A stretch of 64,000 nucleotides of DNA from Halomonas sp. BDJS001 (GTDB taxonomy: Bacteria > Pseudomonadota > Gammaproteobacteria > Pseudomonadales > Halomonadaceae): NCBI RefSeq assembly GCF_026104355.1, contig NZ_CP110535.1, positions 4,526,001 through 4,590,000 on the forward strand, read 5' to 3'. The notes beneath the pieces are model-generated. The model made no database searches and had not been told where the DNA came from. It saw nothing but the letters and a program-made list of their open reading frames with translations. Positions 57,151 through 64,000 of this stretch are shown here, piece after piece. Position numbers and translations under genes: made by a program. The first letter of the stretch is position 1. The number at the start of each line of letters is the position of its first letter.

Positions 57151-58854
57151 TTAAAGCTGCTTTTGGCACAGCGAGCGGTCGAGCACTGCGATAAAGCACG
57201 CGCCGCCCAGCTCGCTCTCTTCCAGAGTCACAGCACCGCCGTGCTGGCGACACAGCCTGGCCACCAGCGCCAGGCCAATGCCCTGGTGTTTGCCCGTTTT
57301 GGTCGAAAAGCCTTCCTGGAAAATCGACTCGGCGAACTGGGCAGGTACTCCGGGCCCGTTGTCCTCCACTTCGATCAACAGCTGCTCGCCCAAGTCGGTG
57401 AAAAACAGGCGTACTTTAGGCGCTTTACTCGGCCCATTCAGCGCAGCGTGGCAGGCGTTGTCCAGCAAGTTACCCACTACGCTCATCATCACTTCTTGAC
57501 CGGTCGGGGTCAGCGGGCAGGAGAGCGAGCTTTGCTCATCGATTTCCAACGCCACGCCCAGTTCCCGCGCCCGGGTCAGTTTACCCAGTAGCGTACCGCT
57601 AAGCACGGCGTCGGCCACGTTGCGCATTAAAAAGCTCATCTGCGCCTGGGCACGCTCGGTTTCCTGGTGGATCAGCGCCAAGGCTTCCTCAATGCGCTCC
57701 AGCTGCAGCAACCCAGAGATGGTGTAGAGCTTATTGGAAAACTCATGGGCCTGGGCGCGCAGCATATCCACGTCACGGCTGGCTTGGGTCAGCGCCTGGG
57801 AGAGATCCACGATCTCGCGACGGCTGCGGAAAGTGGCCACCGCCCCCTCGATCTCGCCTTCGTGCAGAATCGGCACGCGGTTAACCACTACCGGGTGATT
57901 GCCCAGCCACATCTCCTGATCAAACTCCTGTTCGCCGCGCCGGAGCACCTCAAGAAGCCGCGAATTAGGCACAATCTCTCGGATGGGCTGCCCCAGCAGC
58001 ACATGCTCATCGTCCAGGTTGAGAAAGCGCCGCGCCTGCTGATTGACCAGGGTAATATGCCCTTCCCGGTTGACGGCCAGGATGCCTTCGTGGATCGACT
58101 GTAAAATGGCCTCTTTCTCCATGGCCAAGCGGGCTATTTCGTAGGGCTCCAGGCCTAAAATGACCTTTTTGAGGTGCTGCGATAACCAATAAGCACCGGC
58201 AAAGCCGAGACAGATCATCAACGCCACCAGCATCCAGCCAAAGCTGTTATAGCGCGCGACGTCCATGGCCACACGATCCATCATAAAACCGACGGACACC
58301 AGGCCGATGATATTGCCCTCTTCGTCCCAAATGGGCGCTTTGCCACGAATAGCGGTGCCCAATGACCCGGTTGCCTCGGATACATAGTATTGGCCATGAA
58401 TCAGCGCCTGATCATTATCGCCCCCCACCATTGGCTGACCAATTCGCTCCGGCAGAGGATGGGAGTAGCGAATACTTTGCGCGTTGCCCACGACGACATA
58501 GCGCGCCCCCGTTTCATGGCGAACGCGCTCCGCCAGGGGCTGAATAATGAAAGAGGGGTCGGGGATCGCAAAGGCATTGATAATTTGCGGCATCGAGGCC
58601 ACCGTTTTGGCCACCGCCAGCGCTCGCTCCCCCATCTGCTGGCTTATAATTTCCGCCTTACGGTGATTGAGATACGTGCCCTGTGCCAGTAGCATGCCTG
58701 CCAGCAGAAACCCGACTAACAGCATTACCTGAAGGCGAAAACTGCGTTTGTACCAGCTGCGTCTTGCGCGGGTGCGTCGCCAGCGCTGCAGGTCGGCTAA
58801 CGTTCGGGGGCGAGAAGCGCTCATAGGTAGACTCAAAATGCGTGACCGCGCCAT
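57151..58854 (-). CDS. CitA/DcuS-type sensor histidine kinase
   Basis: A 567-residue membrane sensor. TM1 is at about 42-58 and TM2 at 206-226. Between them is a periplasmic PAS/PDC domain with the carboxylate-sensing pattern YVVVGNAQSIRYSHPLPERIGQ and RGKAPIWDEEGNIIGLVSVGFM. A cytoplasmic PAS (about 245-345) precedes the dimerisation helix with phospho-acceptor H370 (RAQAHEFSNKLYTISGLLQL), then the ATPase domain with NLLDNACHAAL, DNGPGVP and GIGLALV. ATG at 58824 is an alternative start; neither has a strong ribosome site. It pairs with the regulator downstream to sense the TctC ligand. Confidence 0.92.
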   Translation of the reverse strand: MARSRILSLPMSASRPRTLADLQRWRRTRARRSWYKRSFRLQVMLLVGFLLAGMLLAQGTYLNHRKAEIISQQMGERALAVAKTVASMPQIINAFAIPDPSFIIQPLAERVRHETGARYVVVGNAQSIRYSHPLPERIGQPMVGGDNDQALIHGQYYVSEATGSLGTAIRGKAPIWDEEGNIIGLVSVGFMMDRVAMDVARYNSFGWMLVALMICLGFAGAYWLSQHLKKVILGLEPYEIARLAMEKEAILQSIHEGILAVNREGHITLVNQQARRFLNLDDEHVLLGQPIREIVPNSRLLEVLRRGEQEFDQEMWLGNHPVVVNRVPILHEGEIEGAVATFRSRREIVDLSQALTQASRDVDMLRAQAHEFSNKLYTISGLLQLERIEEALALIHQETERAQAQMSFLMRNVADAVLSGTLLGKLTRARELGVALEIDEQSSLSCPLTPTGQEVMMSVVGNLLDNACHAALNGPSKAPKVRLFFTDLGEQLLIEVEDNGPGVPAQFAESIFQEGFSTKTGKHQGIGLALVARLCRQHGGAVTLEESELGGACFIAVLDRSLCQKQL

Positions 58855-58948
58855 TATGGCACGCGCTAGCCAACGGCGTAATCGCCGTCACCCTAAAGTC
58901 ATCGTTCGCTGATATAATGGCCTAATGCCGAAACCAAGGAGGGATATT

Positions 58949-59695
58949 GTGGCGATCGTTCGATGGATACTCCTGCTGGCCTGCTGGCCCCTGTGGTTAA
59001 CCGCGGCGTATGCCAATCCGTTTTATGGCCCTCCCCCTCCGCCTGATGATGCGCCTGTGTTTAGCGGCGATGCTGAACTGGGTTTTACCCACCTTTCAGG
59101 CAACACCAACAGCCAGACGCTGATTGGTAAAACGCTACTAACCTGGCTGACCGGCAACTTCACCTACTCGCTGCGTGGAGAGGTGCGTAACGTTACCAAG
59201 GATGACGAGACCAGTGCCGAGCAGTACCTGGTGTCGGGGCGCGAACGCTATGAACTGGATGGCCCGCACTATCTATTTGGCTTTGCCCGCTGGGAGAAGG
59301 ATCGCTTTGCCGGTTACGATCAGCAGCTCTCCGCAATTGGCGGCTACGGGCGCCAGATTCTGGAGAACGACACCCATACGCTGTCGCTGGAAGCGGGCCC
59401 GGGTTATCGTCATGACCGGCTGCGTGAGTACGATGATGAACGCTTAATGGTGACTTACACCGCGCTGGACTATCGCTGGGGGTTTTCGGACTACGCCGAT
59501 ATACAGCAGGAAATGTCGGTGGAGTATACCGACCAAAACACCACCTCTCGGTCGCTGACAGCGCTTACAGCACGGCTCAACTCAAAGCTATCGCTGCGCT
59601 TATCTCACGAAATCAAGCACAACTCACAGCCACCTGACGACACCAATGTGCGCACCGATACGACCACCAGCGCGTCTTTGCTCTACCGTTGGTAA
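58949..59695 (+). CDS. DUF481-family outer-membrane protein, GTG start
   Basis: A 248-residue exported beta-barrel protein of the YdiY/DUF481 group. The GTG at 58949 has AAGGAGG at perfect spacing and starts a signal peptide (MAIVRWILLLACWPLWLTAAYA). An ATG at 58925 in the same frame lies before that Shine-Dalgarno site and is less likely. The body has the DUF481 pattern GDAELGFTHLSGNTNSQTLIGKT and alternating amphipathic strands to the C-terminal aromatic YRW. The function of the family is unknown. Confidence 0.87.
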   Translation: MAIVRWILLLACWPLWLTAAYANPFYGPPPPPDDAPVFSGDAELGFTHLSGNTNSQTLIGKTLLTWLTGNFTYSLRGEVRNVTKDDETSAEQYLVSGRERYELDGPHYLFGFARWEKDRFAGYDQQLSAIGGYGRQILENDTHTLSLEAGPGYRHDRLREYDDERLMVTYTALDYRWGFSDYADIQQEMSVEYTDQNTTSRSLTALTARLNSKLSLRLSHEIKHNSQPPDDTNVRTDTTTSASLLYRW

Positions 59696-59708
59696 GCCCC
59701 ATACTGGC

Positions 59709-60479
59709 TTAGCGATTCTGCCCCCGGTGCGCCCACCCGGTCATCCGTTTCTCCAGTTGAGCAAACAGTTCGTACATCACCATGGCCATGGCGCTGATCA
59801 CCAGCAGCCCCGCAAAGACCAGCCCCATACGCATTTGCGAACCGGCACTCATCATCAGGTAGCCAATACCCTGATTGGAAGCGACGGTTTCTGACACCAC
59901 CGTGCCCACGAACGCCAGAGTAATGGCAACCTTCAGTGAAGCAAAAAAATACGGTAGCGAGCGCGGCAGGCCTACTTTCAGCAGCACATCCATGCGCCGT
60001 GCGCCCAAGACCCGCAGCACGTCTTCCATCTCCGGCTCCAGCGTGGCTAAACCGGTCGCCACGTTAACCACAATGGGGAAAAAGCAGATCAAAAAAGCGG
60101 TGAGAATGGCCGGCACCGAACCGATCCCAAACCAGACGACCAGGATGGGCACAAAAGCCACTTTGGGGATGGCATTAAAGCCCACCAGCAGCGGGTAGCA
60201 GGCGTTATACAGAAAGCGCGAAGAGCCGATAATAAAGCCCAACACCAGCCCTACGGCAACGCCCAGGCCAAAGCCAATCAGCGTTGTCCAGAAGGTTTGC
60301 CAGGAGTGCATGGCGATAGGCCCGGAATAGGTCACCAACGCCTGAGCTGTCTCCAAGGCACTGGGGAAGATAAAGCTGGGCACATCAAACATCCGCACCG
60401 TGACTTCCCAGATAATGATCAGAGCGACCACGGCGATCCACGGCGCCAATCGTTCAATTAACGGATTATTTTTGGGCAT
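59709..60479 (-). CDS. ABC transporter permease (SsuC/ThiX/TauC type)
   Basis: A 256-residue BPD-type permease with six helices. The coupling loop is VLRVLGARRMDVLLKVGLPRSLPYFFASLKVAITLAFVGTVVSETVASNQGIG, typical of importers for taurine, sulfonates, nitrate or thiamine precursors. It ends the operon formed with the ATPase and the THI5-type binding protein. Confidence 0.9.
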   Translation of the reverse strand: MPKNNPLIERLAPWIAVVALIIIWEVTVRMFDVPSFIFPSALETAQALVTYSGPIAMHSWQTFWTTLIGFGLGVAVGLVLGFIIGSSRFLYNACYPLLVGFNAIPKVAFVPILVVWFGIGSVPAILTAFLICFFPIVVNVATGLATLEPEMEDVLRVLGARRMDVLLKVGLPRSLPYFFASLKVAITLAFVGTVVSETVASNQGIGYLMMSAGSQMRMGLVFAGLLVISAMAMVMYELFAQLEKRMTGWAHRGQNR

Positions 60480-60519
60480 GAGCGCGCCTTTTATTAAGCT
60501 CTGTGATTAAGTTCGGCCA

Positions 60520-61301
60520 TTAAGTACTGCGTACTTCGCCAATCTGAGCACGTAGTTCCTGCACCAGATCAATAAAGGGTTTTTCATAGGTGGTTTCCAG
60601 CGCACGGGGGCGCGCCATTTCGATGGAACGCCGCTCAATCACCGGCCGGGGCGACGGCTCATGATATAGACCGTATCCGCCAGAAACGCCGCTTCGCGCA
60701 GGTCGTGGGTCACCAGCACTACCGTAAAGCGCTGTGCTTCCCACAGGTCGCGCAGCACGCACCACAACTCTTCGCGGGTAAAGGCGTCCAGCGCCCCGAA
60801 CGGCTCATCCAGCATTAGTAAGCGCGGCTGGTGAATCAACGCCCGGCAGATAGAGGCGCGCTGCTGCATGCCGCCGGAAAGCTGCCAGGGGTATTGGTCT
60901 TCGTAGCCTTCAAGCCCCACGGTCTTGAGCAACTTGCGCGCCCAGCCGACAAACTCTTCACGCCGTTTACGAAACTGATGGCGGTAAGGTTTGACGATCT
61001 CCAGCGGCAGCAGGACGTTATCCAACGTAGTGCGCCAGGGCAGCAGGTTGGCGTTCTGAAACGCCATACCGGAGATTTTCAGTGGCCCGGTCACCGGCTC
61101 TCCATCCACACGTACGGCACCGGTGGTGGGCGCATGCAGACCGGTGCAGAGCTTCATAAAGGTCGATTTACCGCAGCCGGACGGCCCTACGAAAGCGACG
61201 AACTCGCCTTCGTGGATACTTAGGTTGATATCTTCAATGGCGTTGCCCGATCCATCGTAGGCCAGGCTAACGTCATCGAAGGTGACGAAGACTGCCGACA
61301 T
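60520..61301 (-). CDS. ABC transporter ATP-binding protein (SsuB/TauB/ThiZ type), frameshifted C-terminal tail
   Basis: The intact frame (60639-61301, 220 residues) has Walker A GPSGCGKSTFMKL, the Q-loop MAFQNANLLPWRTTLDNVLLPLE, signature LSGGMQQRASICRAL, Walker B LLMLDEPFGALDA and the switch histidine LVTHDLREA. It ends prematurely at MSRRPGR-stop. Restoring one G just before the TGA at 60639-60641 (CGG-TGA to CGG-GTG-A) joins it in frame to VIERRSIEMARPRALETTYEKPFIDLVQELRAQIGEV (to 60520), the usual C-terminal tail, giving about 260 residues. So there is a one-base deletion or a sequence error. The ATPase core may still work without the tail. Confidence 0.85.
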
Positions 61302-61303
61302 GC

Positions 61304-62395
61304 TTATTCACCCTCTGCCGAAAACAGCCTGCGCGCTTCCTGAGTAGGTAAGTAGCTTGAGTTAAACACCTGATCTGGCGAAGGCACAGAGGGCAAGTCA
61401 TAGGCGTCGGCGACCAGTTGAATGGCCTGCTCCAAGCGCGCTTCATCTACGCCGCCTACGCCATGCTCACGGGCATCGGGGGTTTCCACCACGCTATCCA
61501 GGGCCAGTTTCAAGCGCCGGGTCTCCATCTCCACATCGATCAGACCGTCACGGCTCTTAACATACTCAATAGCGGCCTCGGGGTCGGCAATGGTGTCGCC
61601 CAGGGCGCGATTGAAGGCGCGCAGGAAGCCCTCCACGGCGTCTGGATTGGATTCGGCGAAGGATTCGCTAGCGATAATGGCATTGCCGTATAGCGGCACG
61701 CCGTAATCGGGGAACGGCATTATGGTCAGTTCCTCTTCACTCATGCCGCGCTCTTCAAGGTTGAGCAGGCTGGTAAAGTAGAAGCCGGTGATCGCATCCA
61801 CATCGCCACGGGTTAGCAGCGTTTCACGCAGGGTGGGGTCTACGTTTTGCCACTCCACTGCGTCGGCTTCCAAGTCATTAGCGGCGGCAAACACGCCCCA
61901 GGCGCGATAACCGGTATCAAAGGCTGGGGCAGCGATGGTTTTACCGGCTAAGTCAGCCGGGCTCTCTATACCGCTCTCTTTACGCGCAAAAACCGCCGCG
62001 GGGGTGCCGTCGTAAACAATATAAACGCCTTGGATACCGGGGCCATCGGGGTTTTCAGCGAGAAACTCGACTAGCGCATTAAGATCGCCAAAGCCCATTT
62101 CATAGGCCCCGGATGCCACGCGGTTAATTGCCCCTGCAGAACCACTGCCAGAGTCAATCTGAACGTCTAGCCCTTCTTCGGCAAAGTAGCCCTTCTCAGC
62201 GGCCATTAAAAACGGTGCGGAGGGGCCTTCAAAGCGCCAGTCCAGCTGAAAGCGAATCTGGGTGTCGTCGGCATGGCTAATAGCCGGGATTAAAACCAGC
62301 GCTGCCGCGCAGCCAGTCAACAGGCGCGCAGGAGAAAAACCGGGCGTTGAAGTAGAAAAACGGCGTTTCGGAGTGGGCGTCATCATCGTGAGCAT
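61304..62395 (-). CDS. NMT1/THI5-type ABC substrate-binding protein
   Basis: A 363-residue (or 360 from the ATG at 62386) periplasmic binding protein. Signal peptide ends near PAISHA. IRFQLDWRFEGPSAPFLMAAEKGYFAEEGLDVQID, GSGSAGAINRVASGAYEMGFGDLNAL and LAGKTIAAPAFDTGYRAW match the family that binds pyrimidine-type thiamine precursors and other small nitrogen compounds. There is no TPP riboswitch upstream, so a thiamine role is not supported directly. A palindromic operator overlaps the ribosome-binding region. It is the first gene of the binding protein-ATPase-permease operon. Confidence 0.88.
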   Translation of the reverse strand: MLTMMTPTPKRRFSTSTPGFSPARLLTGCAAALVLIPAISHADDTQIRFQLDWRFEGPSAPFLMAAEKGYFAEEGLDVQIDSGSGSAGAINRVASGAYEMGFGDLNALVEFLAENPDGPGIQGVYIVYDGTPAAVFARKESGIESPADLAGKTIAAPAFDTGYRAWGVFAAANDLEADAVEWQNVDPTLRETLLTRGDVDAITGFYFTSLLNLEERGMSEEELTIMPFPDYGVPLYGNAIIASESFAESNPDAVEGFLRAFNRALGDTIADPEAAIEYVKSRDGLIDVEMETRRLKLALDSVVETPDAREHGVGGVDEARLEQAIQLVADAYDLPSVPSPDQVFNSSYLPTQEARRLFSAEGE

Positions 62396-62398
62396 ACC

Positions 62399-62408
62399 TT
62401 GTATACAA
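62399..62408. promoter_or_regulatory. Perfect palindrome TTGTATACAA, candidate GntR operator
   Basis: It starts four bases before the first ATG of the binding-protein gene. It is close to the TTGTATGCAA and TTGTGTACAA elements near the two GntR genes in this window. NtrC-like half-sites (GGTGCA 62518, TGCACC 62538) and a weak -24/-12-like element (62476-62491) lie further upstream. Confidence 0.45.
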
Positions 62409-62556
62409 AATATGCTTTAGCGTTGCAGCAATGCTGCCATTATTACTTTTTTATTTAATTTTCATTCTGTTAGGTGGAAATATAAGTGCCACTTTCCGCC
62501 GTCACATAGCCAAAACGGTGCATTTGCACTCAGACAATGCACCAAGTTAAAACATA

Positions 62557-62635
62557 TTAGACGTTGGTCTAAATTGGCGGTATACTATGACCAGTTTCCT
62601 GTCCTCGCGCCATTCCTTGAATGGCGCTTTTTTTT
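62557..62635 (+). terminator. Promoter-like sequence and strong terminator bounding a very short transcript
   Basis: TTAGAC (62557-62562) and TATACT (62581-62586) are spaced like a sigma-70 promoter. A terminator GCGCCATT-CCTTG-AATGGCGC (62607-62627) with T8 follows at once, so a transcript of only about 40 bases would result. The terminator is clear; the promoter is tentative. Nothing else is seen in 62409-62732. Confidence 0.5.
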
Positions 62636-62732
62636 ATCTGTTATTTGGCACATTAATCAGCACTTCGCCGCTTAACAAAAGGCGTTGATAGGCTGCTGTT
62701 TTAGCCAGCCCTGCCCCTACAAGGTATTCAAC

Positions 62733-63106
62733 ATGAATCACCCCGCCTCTACCGGCGAAGCCCCTGACACTGACAGTTCTGAGCGGCTTTCACTCGGCGA
62801 TTCTATTGTTTTGATCTTGAGCATCGGCTTTATCGTCACGTTTTTTGTCGCTATCACTTTACGACGTGACGTTAGTCGCTGAGTCCATCAGCAAAGGCTT
62901 CGCTTGGACAGCGTTAGCCTTGGGTAGCTACTTCTAATTGCTTCTGCTGCTCACTTTCTTTATTGCGATGGGATTGACGGTCACATCTGCCGCAAAAGCC
63001 AAAATCGGCAATTTAAATGCACCAGAAATGAGCACGTTTAAGTGGCTGTCGATTATTTTATGTACGTTACTTGCAGGTGGTGGGGTATTTTTTGTTTCAC
63101 GATGAC
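62733..63106 (+). pseudogene. 5' remnant of a BCCT-type transporter gene
   Basis: An ATG frame gives SSERLSLGDSIVLILSIGFIVTFFVAITL, then stops after 49 codons. The next frame continues the protein (AESISKGFAWTALALGSYF, TAA, LLLLLTFFIAMGLTVTSAAKAKIGNLNAPEMSTFKWLSIILCTLLAGGGVFF). This resembles the N-terminal helices of a betaine/carnitine/choline transporter. One frameshift, one in-frame stop (near 62936), and an abrupt end where unrelated DUF1016 sequence begins show that it is a truncated remnant. Confidence 0.6.
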
Positions 63107-63109
63107 TCC

Positions 63110-63447
63110 AGGGCCTTGGTCATGCGCGTCCCATACATCCTCAACTTCCTGGGCCTGCGGGGGACTTGGCAGGAAGGCGACCTCGAAGCCGCGATCATCC
63201 GCGAAATGGAATCTTTCCTGCTGGAGCTGGGCGCGGGCTTTTCCTCCTTGCCCGGCAGAAGCGCGTCCAGATCGACGACGAGGATTTCCACCTTGACCTG
63301 CTGTTCTACAACCGCCATCTACGCCGACTGGTGGCGGTGGAATTGAAGATCGGCGAGTTCAAGGCGGCCTACAAGGGGCCGATGGGGCTTTACTTGCGCT
63401 GGCTGGACAAGCACGAACGCGAGCCGGAAGAAGCCTCGCCGCTGGGG
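63110..63447 (+). pseudogene. Internal/C-terminal fragment of a DUF1016 (YhcG-like) PDDEXK nuclease gene
   Basis: Two frames together read PYILNFLGLRGTWQEGDLEAAIIREMESFLLELGAGF and then FLLARQKRVQIDDEDFHLDLLFYNRHLRRLVAVELKIGEFKAAYKGPMGLYLRWLDKHEREP. The core contains the PDDEXK-type D..ELKIGEF active site. A one-base shift near 63245 separates the frames, and both the gene start and the C-terminal end are missing. It is joined directly to the BCCT remnant on the left and a relaxase remnant on the right. Confidence 0.75.
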
Positions 63448-63701
63448 ACGTCGCGGCCAACGTCCGCCGGCTGGAAGCCCTGCGCCGGATCGGCATCGTG
63501 GAGCGCGTGGCCGGCGTCTACCGGCGCAGCGTCATGCTCGCCAGTGGTCGTTACGCAATGCTTGATGACGCTATAGGGTTCTCGCTGGTGCCGTGGAAGC
63601 CGGTAATCGAACAGCGTTTAGGTCAGCGGCTCGCCGCGACGGTGCACGGCGACAGAGTTTCATGGGAGACCGGACGCCAGCGTGGGCCATCAGTGGGATG
63701 A
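63441..63701 (+). pseudogene. C-terminal fragment of a DUF3363 relaxase gene
   Basis: The frame reads AGDVAANVRRLEALRRIGIVERVAGVYRRSVMLASGRYAMLDD, then SLVPWKPVIEQRLGQ and VSWETGRQRGPSVG, the extreme C terminus of DUF3363/VirD2-like relaxases found on conjugative elements. No start or relaxase domain is present. It is evidence that a conjugative element once lay here. Confidence 0.7.
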
Positions 63702-64000
63702 CTTTCCCTCCTTTGGGAGCAATTCTCTAGCCATTTCTATTGCCTCCTCACGTGAAGCAGCAAGAAGTAGAGGGTAGCCCCAGAACTTGGCGAAAAGGAC
63801 TGCGAATGCCTTGTAGCTCATGCGTTTGGCCTGGTTCGGTTCGATCTGAATCATTGCCAGAACCAGCTTTCGCAATTCAACCTTGTGCTTTTTCATCCAG
63901 AGCGCGAGGTGTTTCTTCTCTTCCGGCGAGTGCTCGTGTTCTTCTGCAGGTGGGGTATCGCTCAAGATGACGAAGGGCTCCCCGCGCTGCAAATTGGCCT
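63690..64000 (-). CDS. Hypothetical protein, cut off by the window edge
   Basis: The frame is open to the window end, so the start is not seen. The visible part, at least 100 residues, is charged and helical, with HEHSPEEKKHLALWMKKHKVELRKLVLAMIQIEPNQAKRMSYKAFAVLFAKFWGYPLLLAASREEAIEMARELLPK. I do not recognise it. It overlaps the end of the relaxase remnant by about 12 bases on the opposite strand. Its neighbourhood suggests mobile-element cargo. Confidence 0.5.
   Translation of the reverse strand, partial: ANLQRGEPFVILSDTPPAEEHEHSPEEKKHLALWMKKHKVELRKLVLAMIQIEPNQAKRMSYKAFAVLFAKFWGYPLLLAASREEAIEMARELLPKEGKSSH

Noticed and set aside
62476..62491. Sigma-54 promoter for the THI5-type ABC operon
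   Set aside because: TGGCACTTATATTTCC has the -24 GG but lacks the invariant G of the -12 element, so it is too weak to call.

Overview
The window looks like chromosomal DNA of a Halomonas-type gammaproteobacterium (Halomonadaceae). Pointers are an MvaT-type H-NS protein, four TRAP substrate-binding proteins in three transporter loci, a complete ureDABCEFG and urtABCDE set, a tctCBA importer with its two-component system, and a haem-sensor diguanylate cyclase. This is inferred from gene content, not from a marker gene.

Layout. 1-1430: a broken small gene, mvaT, and a 3'-half tRNA-Arg remnant with its terminator. 1432-7302: GntR regulator, class III CoA-transferase, TRAP transporter (order M-P-Q) and an HMG-CoA-lyase-like enzyme, probably uptake, CoA activation and cleavage of a branched hydroxy-dicarboxylate. 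7730-20081: a divergent cluster around a second GntR regulator. One arm has a dihydropyrimidinase/hydantoinase, an Asp/Glu-racemase-fold protein and an FAH-family enzyme. The other has a TRAP transporter, two amidases, a PuuE-like deacetylase-fold hydrolase, a racemase-like protein and a cyclase-family hydrolase. Both arms have good sigma-54-type promoters, so this looks like a nitrogen-scavenging route for cyclic amides or ureides whose substrate I cannot name. 20082-28450: a plastic zone with two remnants of a PotD-like gene, a hipA-hipB pair with operator-like repeats, a MITE-like element, a siderophore-binding protein and TonB receptor, and three gene cassettes with attC sites but no integrase. 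It ends at an intact tRNA-Arg(CCG) at 28547-28623. The tRNA and its partial copy near 1225 bracket 27 kb and suggest an old genomic island.

28768-35362: two closely similar DctP proteins around a LysR regulator and a D-lactate/glycolate-type FAD dehydrogenase, sharing one DctQM. 35478-38616: a chemoreceptor with a sigma-28 promoter, a possible small RNA, and a YihY-family protein. 38619-52588: urease (minus strand), a globin-coupled diguanylate cyclase, a RES-Xre toxin-antitoxin pair, and the urea ABC importer. ureD and urtA both have sigma-54-type promoters, so urea import and hydrolysis are probably induced together under nitrogen limitation.

53016-58854: tctCBA with a CitA/CitB-type sensor and regulator. 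58949-62395: a DUF481 outer-membrane protein and an NMT1/THI5-type ABC importer whose ATPase has a frameshifted tail. 62733-64000: a mosaic of gene remnants (BCCT transporter, DUF1016 nuclease, DUF3363 relaxase) and a gene running off the window. Three otherwise intact-looking genes show single-base frameshifts, which may be real decay or sequence error.
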